Below are positions 29,532-39,523 of a stretch of 64,000 nt of DNA, in pieces. The notes under the pieces were generated by a model. It was not told the DNA's origin. It did not search any database and saw nothing but the letters and a program-made list of their open reading frames with translations. The position numbers were made by a program, and so were the translations under genes. Position 1 is the stretch's first letter, and each line of letters begins with the position of its first letter. This DNA is from Limnomonas spitsbergensis (Eukaryota; Chlorophyta; Chlorophyceae; Chlamydomonadales), in the NCBI GenBank assembly GCA_037349105.1, contig JAYJMM010000078.1:651001-715000 (forward strand), written 5' to 3'.

Positions 29532-31057
29532 ACATTATCCAGCATGAAAGGTCGTCAAGTGGTCAGCTTGAAACCTTAATTGAAGCCACTGCTTTCATGG
29601 AGGCTGGCTTACGGGTTTCGAAATTGAAGAAGTCTCGAGGTCAATGAATGGTCGTTTACTAAGGCGTTAATAAGATACGCGCCTAAGATCAGGGTCTAAG
29701 ATGTAAGTATGTAACGCGTACACGGCTTTAACAATTGTTTGCGAAGTAAAGACTGCGCTGACGGTTGGGCCTCCGTGTCGGAGCGGACTTCCGCCACGCA
29801 GCTTTTGGAAGCACTGAGACAAGGATGTAGCAATGGCTTCTCGACGCGGGATCCCCCGACCCGATCTAAATTGTTGTAGAAAGCCCTCGTCAAGAGGCAT
29901 CTCTCGATCAAGATCGCACATGCGTGCGATGTCAGCTGCAAAAGACACAACGTTCCATAGGCACGCCCACTTCGCAGTTTGCATGCCATGCAAACGTAAC
30001 CCCAACGTTAGGAATTCAGTTGTCAAAGCATAGCTTGGCGACCTTCTTGCAGCACCGAGCCATGTCAATGGCGTTGGATAGAACTTAACAACATCATGTC
30101 AAAGCTAAAACCTGTTCCGCAAGGTATTGCGATGCGCAACCCGCGACACGGTAGGTGCCATGCACCATGTCCGGTTTTCCTCGCATTGCCAAGCCTACAC
30201 TTTTTCCACCCGTCATATGGCCAACGTCATTGACACTTTTTCCACCCGTCATAATTCTTTCCTCCAGACAGCGAGCTGAAAGCGAGCCACACTTGTACTA
30301 TAAGACGGGATGGAGACAAGGGAATCGGTGTGCACCCTTCACGGCACACGGGTTTCGTGAGATGGCCATACGTCTCATGCATCCCAGGCTCCCAGCGATG
30401 CTAACTTCCTTCTAATTGGTCCCCATGTACCAAGGGTCCTCAAAGATCTAGATCCACAGTACAACTCGTTCAAAGAGCGGTCGATACAATTGCAAGTACA
30501 GTATTGGCATGAACCCTCAGCCGCAGGGGTTAGACGTCGTCATTTTAATCCAAACATCGATTTTATCTAGGCTACTACTGAAGAGTTGGAGATATTGCAC
30601 AGCAGGCGAGTCTTCGTCATGCATCCAGTGCATTGGAGGGCTATTATCATCATTTCTCTATCTTCCTAATGGCGGGAAGTCCTCGTGATTGATGTGATTT
30701 GCCAAATGTTCAACGCATGGTGCAATGCTGACCCCTTTGTCTCATTAATCCACTGCTGTTGAAACATCCTGCTGGTTCAGCATTGCGAATTCACGAGTTG
30801 CCACTCACCCATCTGCATACATGCTCGACTTCTTGATTGCCCCGATGCATGTCATCGCTCGCCCTTCTGACCGTACCGTCGATCACGTTCCGCACGTGGG
30901 CATGGCGGTGCACATGGTATTTACGCTTCGACATATGTGACTTTGGCAATGACATAGAGCCGGGGTCGGCATGTCCTGATCAATACTGTTCCTTGCCTTG
31001 CCTCTTCCCCTTACAGCTACCGTCGCCCCGATCGCAATAAATGGGACTGATTGAGCA
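29532..31057. other. Intergenic; no supported gene
   Basis: A 133-codon minus-strand frame (29667-30068) has no motif I recognise. The rest has only short frames. The right half should include the promoter and 5' UTR of the bHLH gene; no core element is obvious. Confidence 0.45.
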
Positions 31058-32898
31058 ATGGACGACTACTTCACGATGGACCCACTGCTGGACTCTTTCC
31101 CTGGCTTCATGGACGTATTCCTGACGCCGTCTACTGATCGTACCTGCGAACAGGCACATGGGGCTGTCTCCGCATGTGGCTTCATCGAAGGGGCCATTTC
31201 ACTCGACATGGACAACCCAGCCGGCGAATCCTCGCTGTCGTCGCGCTCAAGCATGCAGCGCGCTGCCTCTAGCTGCGACGAGCTCGCTGTCATGTTCGGT
31301 ACCGACGTTTCTGCGCTCGCCTCCGACGACGCCAACAACAACTCTGGCGCCGAGACCTCGATCGGACGTGACAAGAGGCTCTCGACTTACCGGAACAAGC
31401 GCGCGCGTCACCATAAGGACGGCAGCTCAGCGCGTCGGGATGATCCCCAACAGCAGCTGCAGCGCTCTGCTCTGGTGGCACCCAAGGTCGAGGACGAAGA
31501 CGCTGACTTTGATGAGCTGGTCAAAAATGGCACTGTGGCACACAGCACGGTTGAGAAACGCAGGCGAGACCGCATCAACACGCTCATCGACTTGCTGGCC
31601 GAGCAGGTGCCGCCCCTCAGCGCCAAGTACCGCTGTTCGGCACCCGCAGGCAAGTTGGGATCTGGGATAAGAACATGACGGTTGTGGCCGTGTGGTCCAG
31701 TATCAGACAGGCAGTATCAGGCACGATTGGAAAGATCCGGATATTTACTCAGAAGCCAAAGTCAGTCCATCTTTCGACTTTCTTAACATCAGCAATAATG
31801 CGTGAGTAAGTTCAGAACAGTGCATATCTACTGGGCACTGCTGAACGCTCGGGCGCGAGGGGCTGGTAAGGAATGACCAAGCTCCATTGCAGGTACCATG
31901 CACAGCCAGGACCATGGTGCAGCTATGCCATCCTCCTATGCGAGGGGGCTGGAACGTGGAACTCGGAGATCTAGACATAAGTGACTCCTCAACCGTGCAA
32001 GAAGCAGGGAAAATGCAGTGTCCACCTAAACAACACCACGTCATGCATGACGCAACGGTATTGCCTAGTCATGCCTCATTGCCCATCCTGCCCACTTGCC
32101 CTCATTGGAGCAGGAGTGCGCCGACCCAAGCATGTCGTCCTGTCCGACACCCTTTCCCTTCTCAGCAAGATCCGGGTGGCGCTCAACGGTTACGAGGCCA
32201 AGGTCGCCAGCTTGACAGCTGAAGCCGCAGGCAACGCCGTTGCCGTGAATGCCGCCACCGTTGCTGCCTCTCATGCCCCGGCCCCCTCGGTCTCCCAGGA
32301 GTTGCTGCCGCCCGCCGCCCCTGCAGCAGGCACAACCCCGATCGCGGTGCCAACCGATGATTACCTCATGCCAGCCCCCAAGGATCTTTATGAGCGGGCT
32401 GGCCTGCATGGCCAGACCCGGCTGGATCTGCTGCCATACCCAGCCGGCGTCAGCACAGCGAACGTCGACATGACGTCGCAGCTGCTCACGCCCCTGCACG
32501 CATCGCCGGCAATGATGTCAGCTCCCATCGCACAGCTGACCCACGAGCCCCTGTCCCTGCCCAGCGTCAAGGTCCTCGCGGGGGATGTGGGGAACTTCTG
32601 CATCAGCATTGTGTGCGTGGAGCGCCCTGAGCTCAGGGCTGATGTCGCGGACGGGCTCAGCGCACTGCCTGTCACGCTGAGGCATGCCGAGTTCTCGTCC
32701 ATTGCGTGGCCCGAGGGTGCAGACATGCACAGCAGTGGCTTGGCGCGAGTGGAACTGGTGGTCAGTGGCGGGGAGTTGATCTCTGTGGAGCAGCTGCAGA
32801 TGGCAATGTTCATGTCGGTCTGCTGCAACTTCGCCATGATGCCTGCGCTGGAATGCGTGGGCAGCTTCGACGCTGACGCTGCCGGGATGAGCTGGTAG
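31058..32898 (+). CDS. bHLH transcription factor with possible ACT-like C-terminal domain
   Basis: Two exons, 31058-31649 and 32114-32898, 1377 nt, 458 aa. The intron begins GCAAGT and ends AG: a GC-AG intron, needed to keep the frame (phase 1 both sides). N-terminal about 155 residues: acidic and Ser-rich, likely disordered activation region. The basic region and helix 1 (about 161-185) read HSTVEKRRRDRINTLIDLLA, with His162, Glu166 and Arg170, the set that contacts E-box or G-box DNA. The intron falls in the loop. Helix 2 follows as VVLSDTLSLLSKIRVAL. The C-terminal region (GNFCISIVCVERPELRADVA and on) resembles the ACT-like dimerisation fold found in many plant bHLH proteins; this is an impression. 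Nuclear regulator; targets unknown. Confidence 0.8.
31800..31980 (+). repeat. About 180-bp repeat, unoccupied copy, inside the bHLH intron
   Basis: Shares with 33655-33880: GTTCAGAAnnGTGCAT, CTGGGCnCTGCTGAACnCTC, GACCATG/CCACCATGCACAGCCA, CCTCCTATG and GAACnTGGAACTC(G/A)G(A/C)GATCTAGAC. It lacks the 52-bp stretch present at 33784-33835. Confidence 0.7.
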
Positions 32899-33654
32899 AG
32901 GAGATATGCTTTTACCTATGATGTCTGCATCGTAAGGCGTGAATGCTGATGCCGCAGGGATCACATGGTAGGGGATACAAGCTTGTGTACTTATTCCGCA
33001 CCTCACTGCCTGGGCTTGCCTTTGAGGCCAAACATGTACGCTCCCAAGGTTAGCGAGGTATCCTTTTCTTATGCTGTTGCTTTTAATTTCTCTGTGTACA
33101 ATCAGATTTGATGCTCCTCTCAATTTCGAAGGTGTCTTTTTGTGATATCATGGTTGAAGACTGCCTGTTTTTTGACGTCTGATGGCCAATGGAAAGCCAC
33201 AGCCCAGTGTCTCTATGAATCCATCTATCTATATATTTACTGAGGTGCCATTTGGTGGTGGCCTTTCGGGTTGTGTACAGTAGTCGCTGCTTGTAATTGC
33301 GGTGTTTTGTGGCAGTGTGGAAGCATATCATCACATAGCGCGCTGGCTATCAGAACTCAGAACCCAACATATTTCTATGGATGATAAATCATTAATTTAT
33401 GTCATGATGTTTGACAGCCCTGAGTTCCTCATAGTTCTCTGCACCTCTGGCGTAGGGTCCCTGAGCACCGCTAGGTCACAAGAGGGTGGAACAAATATCT
33501 TGCTCCGTACGAATATGTTATGGCACTGTATTGTATTATTTTTAGTACGGTAATTAAAATTTAGAAATTTACTTTCTGATATTTGACTTCAGAGTCACCC
33601 AGACAAATAATCCTCCAAGTGGGCAGTTTCTCCCACTTGTAATGGTGGTCAATT
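32899..33654. other. 3' flank of the bHLH gene; no gene recognised
   Basis: AT-richer sequence, probably 3' UTR and spacer between the bHLH gene and the repeat at 33655. Confidence 0.5.
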
Positions 33655-33880
33655 TAGTGGTTACGCACTGTTTCGCGAGTTCAGAATGGTGCATACCCGC
33701 TGGGCCCTGCTGAACACTCGGCCGCGTAGAGACAAGGGATTGACAATCCCAGCCACCATGCACAGCCATGCCACCCTCCTATGTCAATGACGTTACACCT
33801 CAGGGCCGTGCACAAGAAAAAAGAAACATCGTATGTGAGGAGGCAGGAACATGGAACTCAGCGATCTAGACAGGGGGAGA
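33655..33880 (+). repeat. About 180-bp repeat with a 52-bp insertion of the LINE tail module
   Basis: Same repeat as 31800-31980, but at CCTCCTATG it is interrupted by 33784-33835. The insert starts TCAATGACGTTACACCTCAG and ends in A-rich sequence and CGTATG. The bases TATG flank the insert on both sides. Confidence 0.7.
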
Positions 33881-35098
33881 ATGAAGATCGTGTAGCGGGT
33901 TCGATTTCTCATCCGTAAGGTATGGTTGCCACCAGAGATGTACCACTGGGCTATTTCCCCTGCTTTGTGTCTGAAAGAACAACCAAGGCGGGTTAGTGAC
34001 GGAAGGCCTCGGAGCAGGTGTGATGTGGAGACAGCCCAGCAACAAGAGGCCTCCTGAACACCCTGACCTGCCAGCTCCGATGATCGACACCGGAATATTG
34101 CCTTGTTACGGGCAGCTCAAGCAAGGTCTGTCAGCCATTACTATGCTCGACACATCGCATATTGGTATAAGTGAATCTCCATTGTGTCTGATGGAGTCTG
34201 AAGTTAGCATGGGACGTGTTCAGAGCTTTGACACTCGACAGACATGGTTGCCACGGTCACAATACTGAGGGCTGTTACATCATAGCCAACAACTGTCGCT
34301 GCACGTTGTGCAGTGCACTCCACTTCAAGTCTGGGAAATACCACTGTACAGCCTGATTTCAGGACGGTTCATGCATATCATATAATCCTTTCTCTATTGA
34401 CACTGAAGACCTGCACACTATCATAAATGCCAAGCGCTGATGCTGGTTCTGATTAGGGTAAAAGCCTACCACTACTCGGAACATATGCACCAATGCAGGC
34501 AAAAAAAAAAGTTGCTGGGACTTCGGCGGGTGGTAACACAAAGCAGAATTGAGATTGAGTTGTGAGCACGGAACGCACCGTGAAAACTACAACCGGCATC
34601 CATCGACTACTAAAAGAGGACAGCTAGTATTAGTGGGAATATGCTGCAATTATGCACTCAACGTCTTGAGAGTGACAAAGAAAGTGAACACAAAAATAGG
34701 CAAGGCACGCAAAAATGGTTCAAGCTTTACCTAAACAAACCAAACACGATGAAGTGGACAGCTCACCATTGCAGTACACAAGCATGCGCTGCCAGCCGGT
34801 CCTTTGACCTGGCCATCCCCAAAAACCCAAGCCGATTCTTCCCAGGCTGTGTGCGTAACAGGACCACTTCAAAGCACCCCATGCCATCCCACACGTTTGC
34901 AGTAGGCTCTAAAGCTTATCCTCCTGCTACTGCTCCAGACGGAGACTGAGTGGCCTGCCGAACGGCACCTTGGTACGATTCACATCATCAGCCCCGAAGC
35001 TGGACACGATCCAGACATTTAACGGTTTGAGCTACAGAGCAGATCCTAGGAGACTCATGGAGGCGTGGCAGCTGCCTGCCACACCAGGAAGTCACCGA
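33881..35098. other. Intergenic; no supported gene
   Basis: Short frames only. Probably spacer and the 3' flank of the Rab gene, which is transcribed toward it. Confidence 0.45.
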
Positions 35099-36596
35099 CT
35101 AGCAGCAGCCCGCAGCCTTCTTTTTCGTGCCTGTAGAGGTGTCAATGGTGGACGTCATTTTCAGCGGCCCAGTCTCTTCCACGTTGCGCCCTTGCTGCTC
35201 TTGCTGCAGCCGCCGAATGACATCCCGAGCTATGGCGGCAAACACCTGCGAGGGAACCAAACAGTTCCATGATAACGAGCAGATATGGAATATATTTATG
35301 TATCCATGCCCAAAGCGTGCATTACGGGAGCTGTGCATTTTTGACAATGCATGGGTCGTGCTTACATGAGAACAAACAGCTGACCGCATGCTGGTGCTAG
35401 TGCCCAAGCAGCCGGTCGGGAAGAAAACTGGGCTACATTGAGCAATCATGACCATATGCCGCAGGCATTCTAGGGATCTTGCAGATACTGCTGAATACCA
35501 TTTAAGAGGCGAGCTCAAGGGTGCAGGGTAAATTGGGTTCCTGCTTTGGTCAGCAAGTTTTGAAACACCGGATTGTGCAGCAGAGCACATCATACTGCAT
35601 ATCATACCCTACCTAAAATCTGTACTCAATCCAAACCATCCCACATACTGTCATACACCCAAGCCCCTGCACCCAAGCACCTCTTCCACGTTGATATTTT
35701 CTTTCGCGCTGGTCTCGAAGAACTGTATCCCATATTCATCAGCCAGAGCCTTTCCAACGCTGTACGGAACTGCTCGCTTGCCCTCTGCCACATCAGACTT
35801 GTTGCCCACGAGGATCTGGTTAGGGTGGTTACAAGCCAGGTCAGTGCCAATTCAGTGCCAGGTGGACACACAAGTAACAGAACAGGTGTACAGCTCCAAC
35901 CTTGCCTTCATGCAGCAGTCCCTTTCACGAGGAGGGAGAGGGGGCAGTGAAGAGGCATTTGAGCCCATGCAATCATGCATGGTATTACAGGCGGTTTCGT
36001 CTCACACCTTGTTGACATCGTCAGATGCATGCTCATTAATGTTCTTCATCCAATTTCTGATGTTGCTCAGGCTGCCCTCGTCCGTGATGTCGTAAACGAG
36101 GAGGATACCCATGGCCCCTCGGTAGTAGGCTGCAGGCAGCAGAGGGAATATCAGTCGTGCTAGCTGCAGCACTGGCTGCGAAGTTTGTTTATTCTGTTGC
36201 CTTTCTCCATGCTGCCGAGATCGAGGCCGGGCGCGGGCGGAGGCGAGCAGTCCAGAAAAGCCCTAGACCCTCGTACCACTCGTGATCGTCCTGAAGCGTT
36301 CTTGTCCTGCCGTGTCCCATATTTGCAATTTCACCCATTTGTCCTCGAGCAAAAGCTTCTTGATTTTGAAGTCGATCCCTATTGTCGTAATAAAGCTGGA
36401 GGTGAAGCTGTCTTCAGAGAATCGAAGGAGCAAACAAGACTTTCCAACACCTGCAGAATGCTATGTCACGTTGCCTCTGGGAGAACGAAGGTACGCAAGG
36501 GAATCACATAACCGACATTCGACTGGGCTCACCGCTATCTCCTATGAGCAAGAGCTTAATTAAGAAGTCAAAGTCTTGTTTCCCTGACCTAGCCAT
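35099..36596 (-). CDS. RABE: Rab8/RabE-family small GTPase
   Basis: Five minus-strand exons: 36533-36596, 36277-36450, 36008-36129, 35681-35815 and 35099-35245. All have GT-AG borders and consistent phases; 642 nt, 213 aa, normal for the family. Motifs: [17 protein letters not shown] (P-loop), [12 protein letters not shown] (switch I and RabF1), [20 protein letters not shown] (G3 and switch II), LVGNKSD (G4), [14 protein letters not shown] (G5), and a C-terminal KKKAAGCC, a double-cysteine prenylation signal. The wording of switch I and of [16 protein letters not shown] is closest to plant RabE, the Rab8 class. These proteins act in Golgi-to-plasma-membrane (exocytic) traffic and, in ciliated cells, membrane delivery to the cilium. 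The exon 4 donor GTGCTT is weak. Confidence 0.93.
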
Positions 36597-37384
36597 TAGA
36601 CAAAGGCCTTGGAGATGGGGATAGATCCGTTTGCTTCAGTCACTGCACTGCACTGCGGAGAGAAATGAAAGTCGACAGGATTCAAGTGCAATAATGCGGT
36701 AATAGTGTACCCAATTAGGAGGAGTTTCGTGCACGACATCCGTATAGCTCAGTCCAACACTTTTCCACACACTTCCCAACCCGGCATCTATGACATGTCA
36801 CTGCCGTATGCTTCAGTGCCACGGGCCCTAGGTGGGAGTGGCTTCACCACTGAATCTGCTTGCTCAGTCTCTCCAGAATGCAAGAACACACCGATGTACA
36901 ATGCAAGCTTGCATCAGTGCATCACACCTCGTTAATATTCTCCTGAACTTCTGAGGTTGCTGGGGTCATGGAGCTGGTCATGGCCGTGATGTGGTTGACT
37001 TACCTGCGCATTGTACACAGCTTCTGAGCCCTCTGCTCTCCAGCCTCTAAATCAGTGACCTGCTGGGCATGCTTGCAGCTAAAAGCCCAACGGAGGGCTT
37101 CGTTCTAGGGGCGGGGCGACGGCTGCATTGCCTGCTCTATGCAGAATCGCAGATGACCCCTTCTTGCTAGAGTGCTAGCCTGCAACCTGGAAGGCCTGCA
37201 ACGCAGGGTCTGGATGCCTTTCACGAGCATGCAGCGGTTAAAAGCAAGATAGAGATCTTGGAATTTGGCAGCCGTTTGGCAACGCAGTGACGACAGCCTG
37301 CGTGTATGGCGTAGCGTGTATGGCGTAGCTAGGGCCGTGCAAGAGCATGTCCAGGGATTCAAGTTCTGGGGCATCATTCAGCCC
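36597..37384. other. Rab 5' flank; no gene recognised
   Basis: Should contain the Rab promoter and 5' UTR on the minus strand. Only short frames otherwise. Confidence 0.45.
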
Positions 37385-37960
37385 GAAAGCGGCGTATGAG
37401 GAAGGCCATGCTGGTTTGAGAGGCACCTCTGCCTGCCGCGCTGTACTGTGTTTGCCACATGGCCGCAGAGGTGCGTCTCAGTCCCGACCTGCTTACACGC
37501 ATCCGGTTGGAGGCTAAAAATGCAGCACCTGCAACCAACTATGTGTAGTGGGCCACTGGCCACCTCAGGCCGCGCCAGTGCCTCAACAGCAGGATGCAGT
37601 CCAGCCTGCTTCAGTGCAAGTGTCAGATTGCTAGGCTGCTCGCGCCCGCAGACAGCTGGCCGGCTGGGGGATGATGAGGGAGCAGATCCAGTAGTAACAA
37701 CGAGACATGTGCCGTCACGGGCTTCGCTTCCACAACGCAGCGATGGTACCGGCAGGACAGCAAGACAGCCCACTCATGGCATCAGCCACGGCGGTTGGCA
37801 TGCAGCTCTCGGTCAGACAGAGCACCGGGAGGCATCTTTCTCAGTGAAATGTTGGGTGCACTCGAAGAGCTGGAGCGGGGTGCAGTTGGCCCCAAAATAT
37901 GTCAAGAAATCACTGAACTATAGCCGCTACCCATCACAAAGCTCGTTGAACAAAAACAAG
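37385..37960 (+). pseudogene. Third LINE relic of the 1.3-2.2 kb family, opposite strand
   Basis: Plus-strand frames read MAAEVRLSPDLLTRIRLEA, then NAAPATNY and WATGHLRPRQCLNSRMQSSL, which align with the minus-strand frames of the relic at 1286-2160 (MAAKVHLRHHLLTRIRLASV, HAAPAANY, WATDHLRPRHCLKSRMQSSL). A stop codon and frameshifts break it. The zinc-knuckle end is not seen. Confidence 0.6.
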
Positions 37961-38906
37961 CCCAATAGGATGCAAGCTTTGTCAATGCGCAATAGATTCG
38001 AATATGGAACATGGCAATCCACATATTGGAACCTTACACAGCAGGCAATCATGTTGCACATGAGGGGAAAAGCATAACACAATACCGGTAAAGAAGAGCT
38101 CTAAATATGTAAACGTAACAGTCATAAACTGGCGCTGTATTGTTAGTTTTCGCTGATTTTATGCTGTTTGGCGTCCATGGTGTCCCAAACAGTCAAACAC
38201 GCATTATGACATTGTGAAACGGGTGACATAAGCACGTAGTGTTTGTTTAGGGTTAAGGGTTCCAGGAGCTTTGGCCTACCCAAATTATGCGGACAAGCTG
38301 AAGGACCTCAAGAGAGCATCCCCTGTGCCTTCGTCAAAAACAAAACCCAGACACGCACGCCAAAAACAAGGGACCCTGATGATTAGTCTTTTGCAGGGAC
38401 CGGGCGTGAGCACACAATGGTCTCTTTAAGGAAACCGGATTGCACGTAAAATATTTTTATACATCCCCAATTATGCGGCAGTAATAGCTAACCACCCAGT
38501 TAGAGAACAAGGGACAGGCCATCAGACCAGAAAAAAAACATAGCAGCGAAGCTGCGACACATTTTCACGCACAACCTCCCTGCCCTCCCTGTCAACCTCC
38601 AGGTTTCTCTTTTCCGCCTCCCTCAATCAGCGCATGAAAGTACTGAGCAAGAACACCCACACAGCCAGCACTGACAGCGGCTGGGTGGGTGTTCACAACA
38701 CAACATGCAAGTGTCATAACTCGACATGCCAAGTTCACGACACAAGGGCCTGCCTGCCACCATCCCAGCTCAACACACTCCTCCCTCATGGCCCCAGAGT
38801 CCAGCCCCCAGCCTGAGATCAGGGAGCCATGTGTGGCGCTGCCCAGTGGGGGGCCCAGCTCACAGCTCACGTGTGGCGCTGCCCGGTGGGTGCCCCCGCT
38901 CACAGC
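37961..38906. other. No gene recognised
   Basis: Includes small internal duplications such as the GTGTGGCGCTGCCC(A/G)GTGGG block repeated at about 38830 and 38872. No convincing exon. Confidence 0.45.
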
Positions 38907-38984
38907 TCAAGGCACCAAATCCGAGCCATTGTACTTGACGACACTGGCCTCGGTCTTCCTCTTGACCTTGTTGCCATGGGCTTG
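38907..38984 (-). CDS. Possible terminal exon of an unidentified gene
   Basis: After a CTGCAG acceptor on the minus strand, 25 codons and a TGA read QAHGNKVKRKTEASVVKYNG and then SDLVP. The composition is protein-like and the acceptor has a pyrimidine-rich lead-in, but no upstream exon was found; a 50-bp tandem duplication lies directly upstream. Weak call. Confidence 0.25.
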   Translation of the reverse strand, partial: QAHGNKVKRKTEASVVKYNGSDLVP

Positions 38985-39003
38985 CTGCAGGGGAAGCAGA
39001 GAC

Positions 39004-39107
39004 AGGTGACGACCGTCAAGGAAGGAACAGGAATTTCCTTCAAACGGTAGAAACAGGTGACAACCGTCAAGGAAGGAACAGGAATTTCCTTCAAACGGTA
39101 GAACACC
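39004..39107. repeat. About 50-bp tandem duplication
   Basis: Two nearly identical copies of CAGGTGACnACCGTCAAGGA...CTTCAAACGGTAGAA, starting near 39003 and 39055. Confidence 0.85.
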
Positions 39108-39523
39108 GGAGGTGGAAAACAAGCTTCAGCTGTCCTGCCATCCAAAATCTTCCCAGTCCACTATTTTCCAGGTATTGCGTGGTGCTCAGACTCTAATGCC
39201 TGTAAGTCCTGTGCCGATAAACACACCACATGCAAGCAGCAGGGCCCTCAGCTACACGTGACCGCGGTCAGACAAAGGAGCGCAGTAGAATGCGCTAGAG
39301 CTACACAAGTGTCCTAGTGAATAGTGAACCAGTTATGCTACAATATGTCTGCGTTTTTCAGGTTAAAGGATGCTTACCGTAGTCTGAACCCTGAACACCG
39401 TGTAGCTTTGGATTAGGGTTTGGCAACGCTGTGCTGTATGTGAAAGAGGATGCCGGACAAAGCGCAGCCAGCCATGAGGGTCCAACTCTTCACCCAGCAT
39501 CTCCCTAGACCCTGAACCCAGCC

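Noticed and set aside
29667..30068. 133-codon minus-strand ORF
   Set aside because: No motif, no splice context and no homologue recognised; could be chance. Kept only as a note.
33890..33930. GGTTCGATTTCTC as a tRNA T-arm
   Set aside because: No acceptor or anticodon stems can be built around it.
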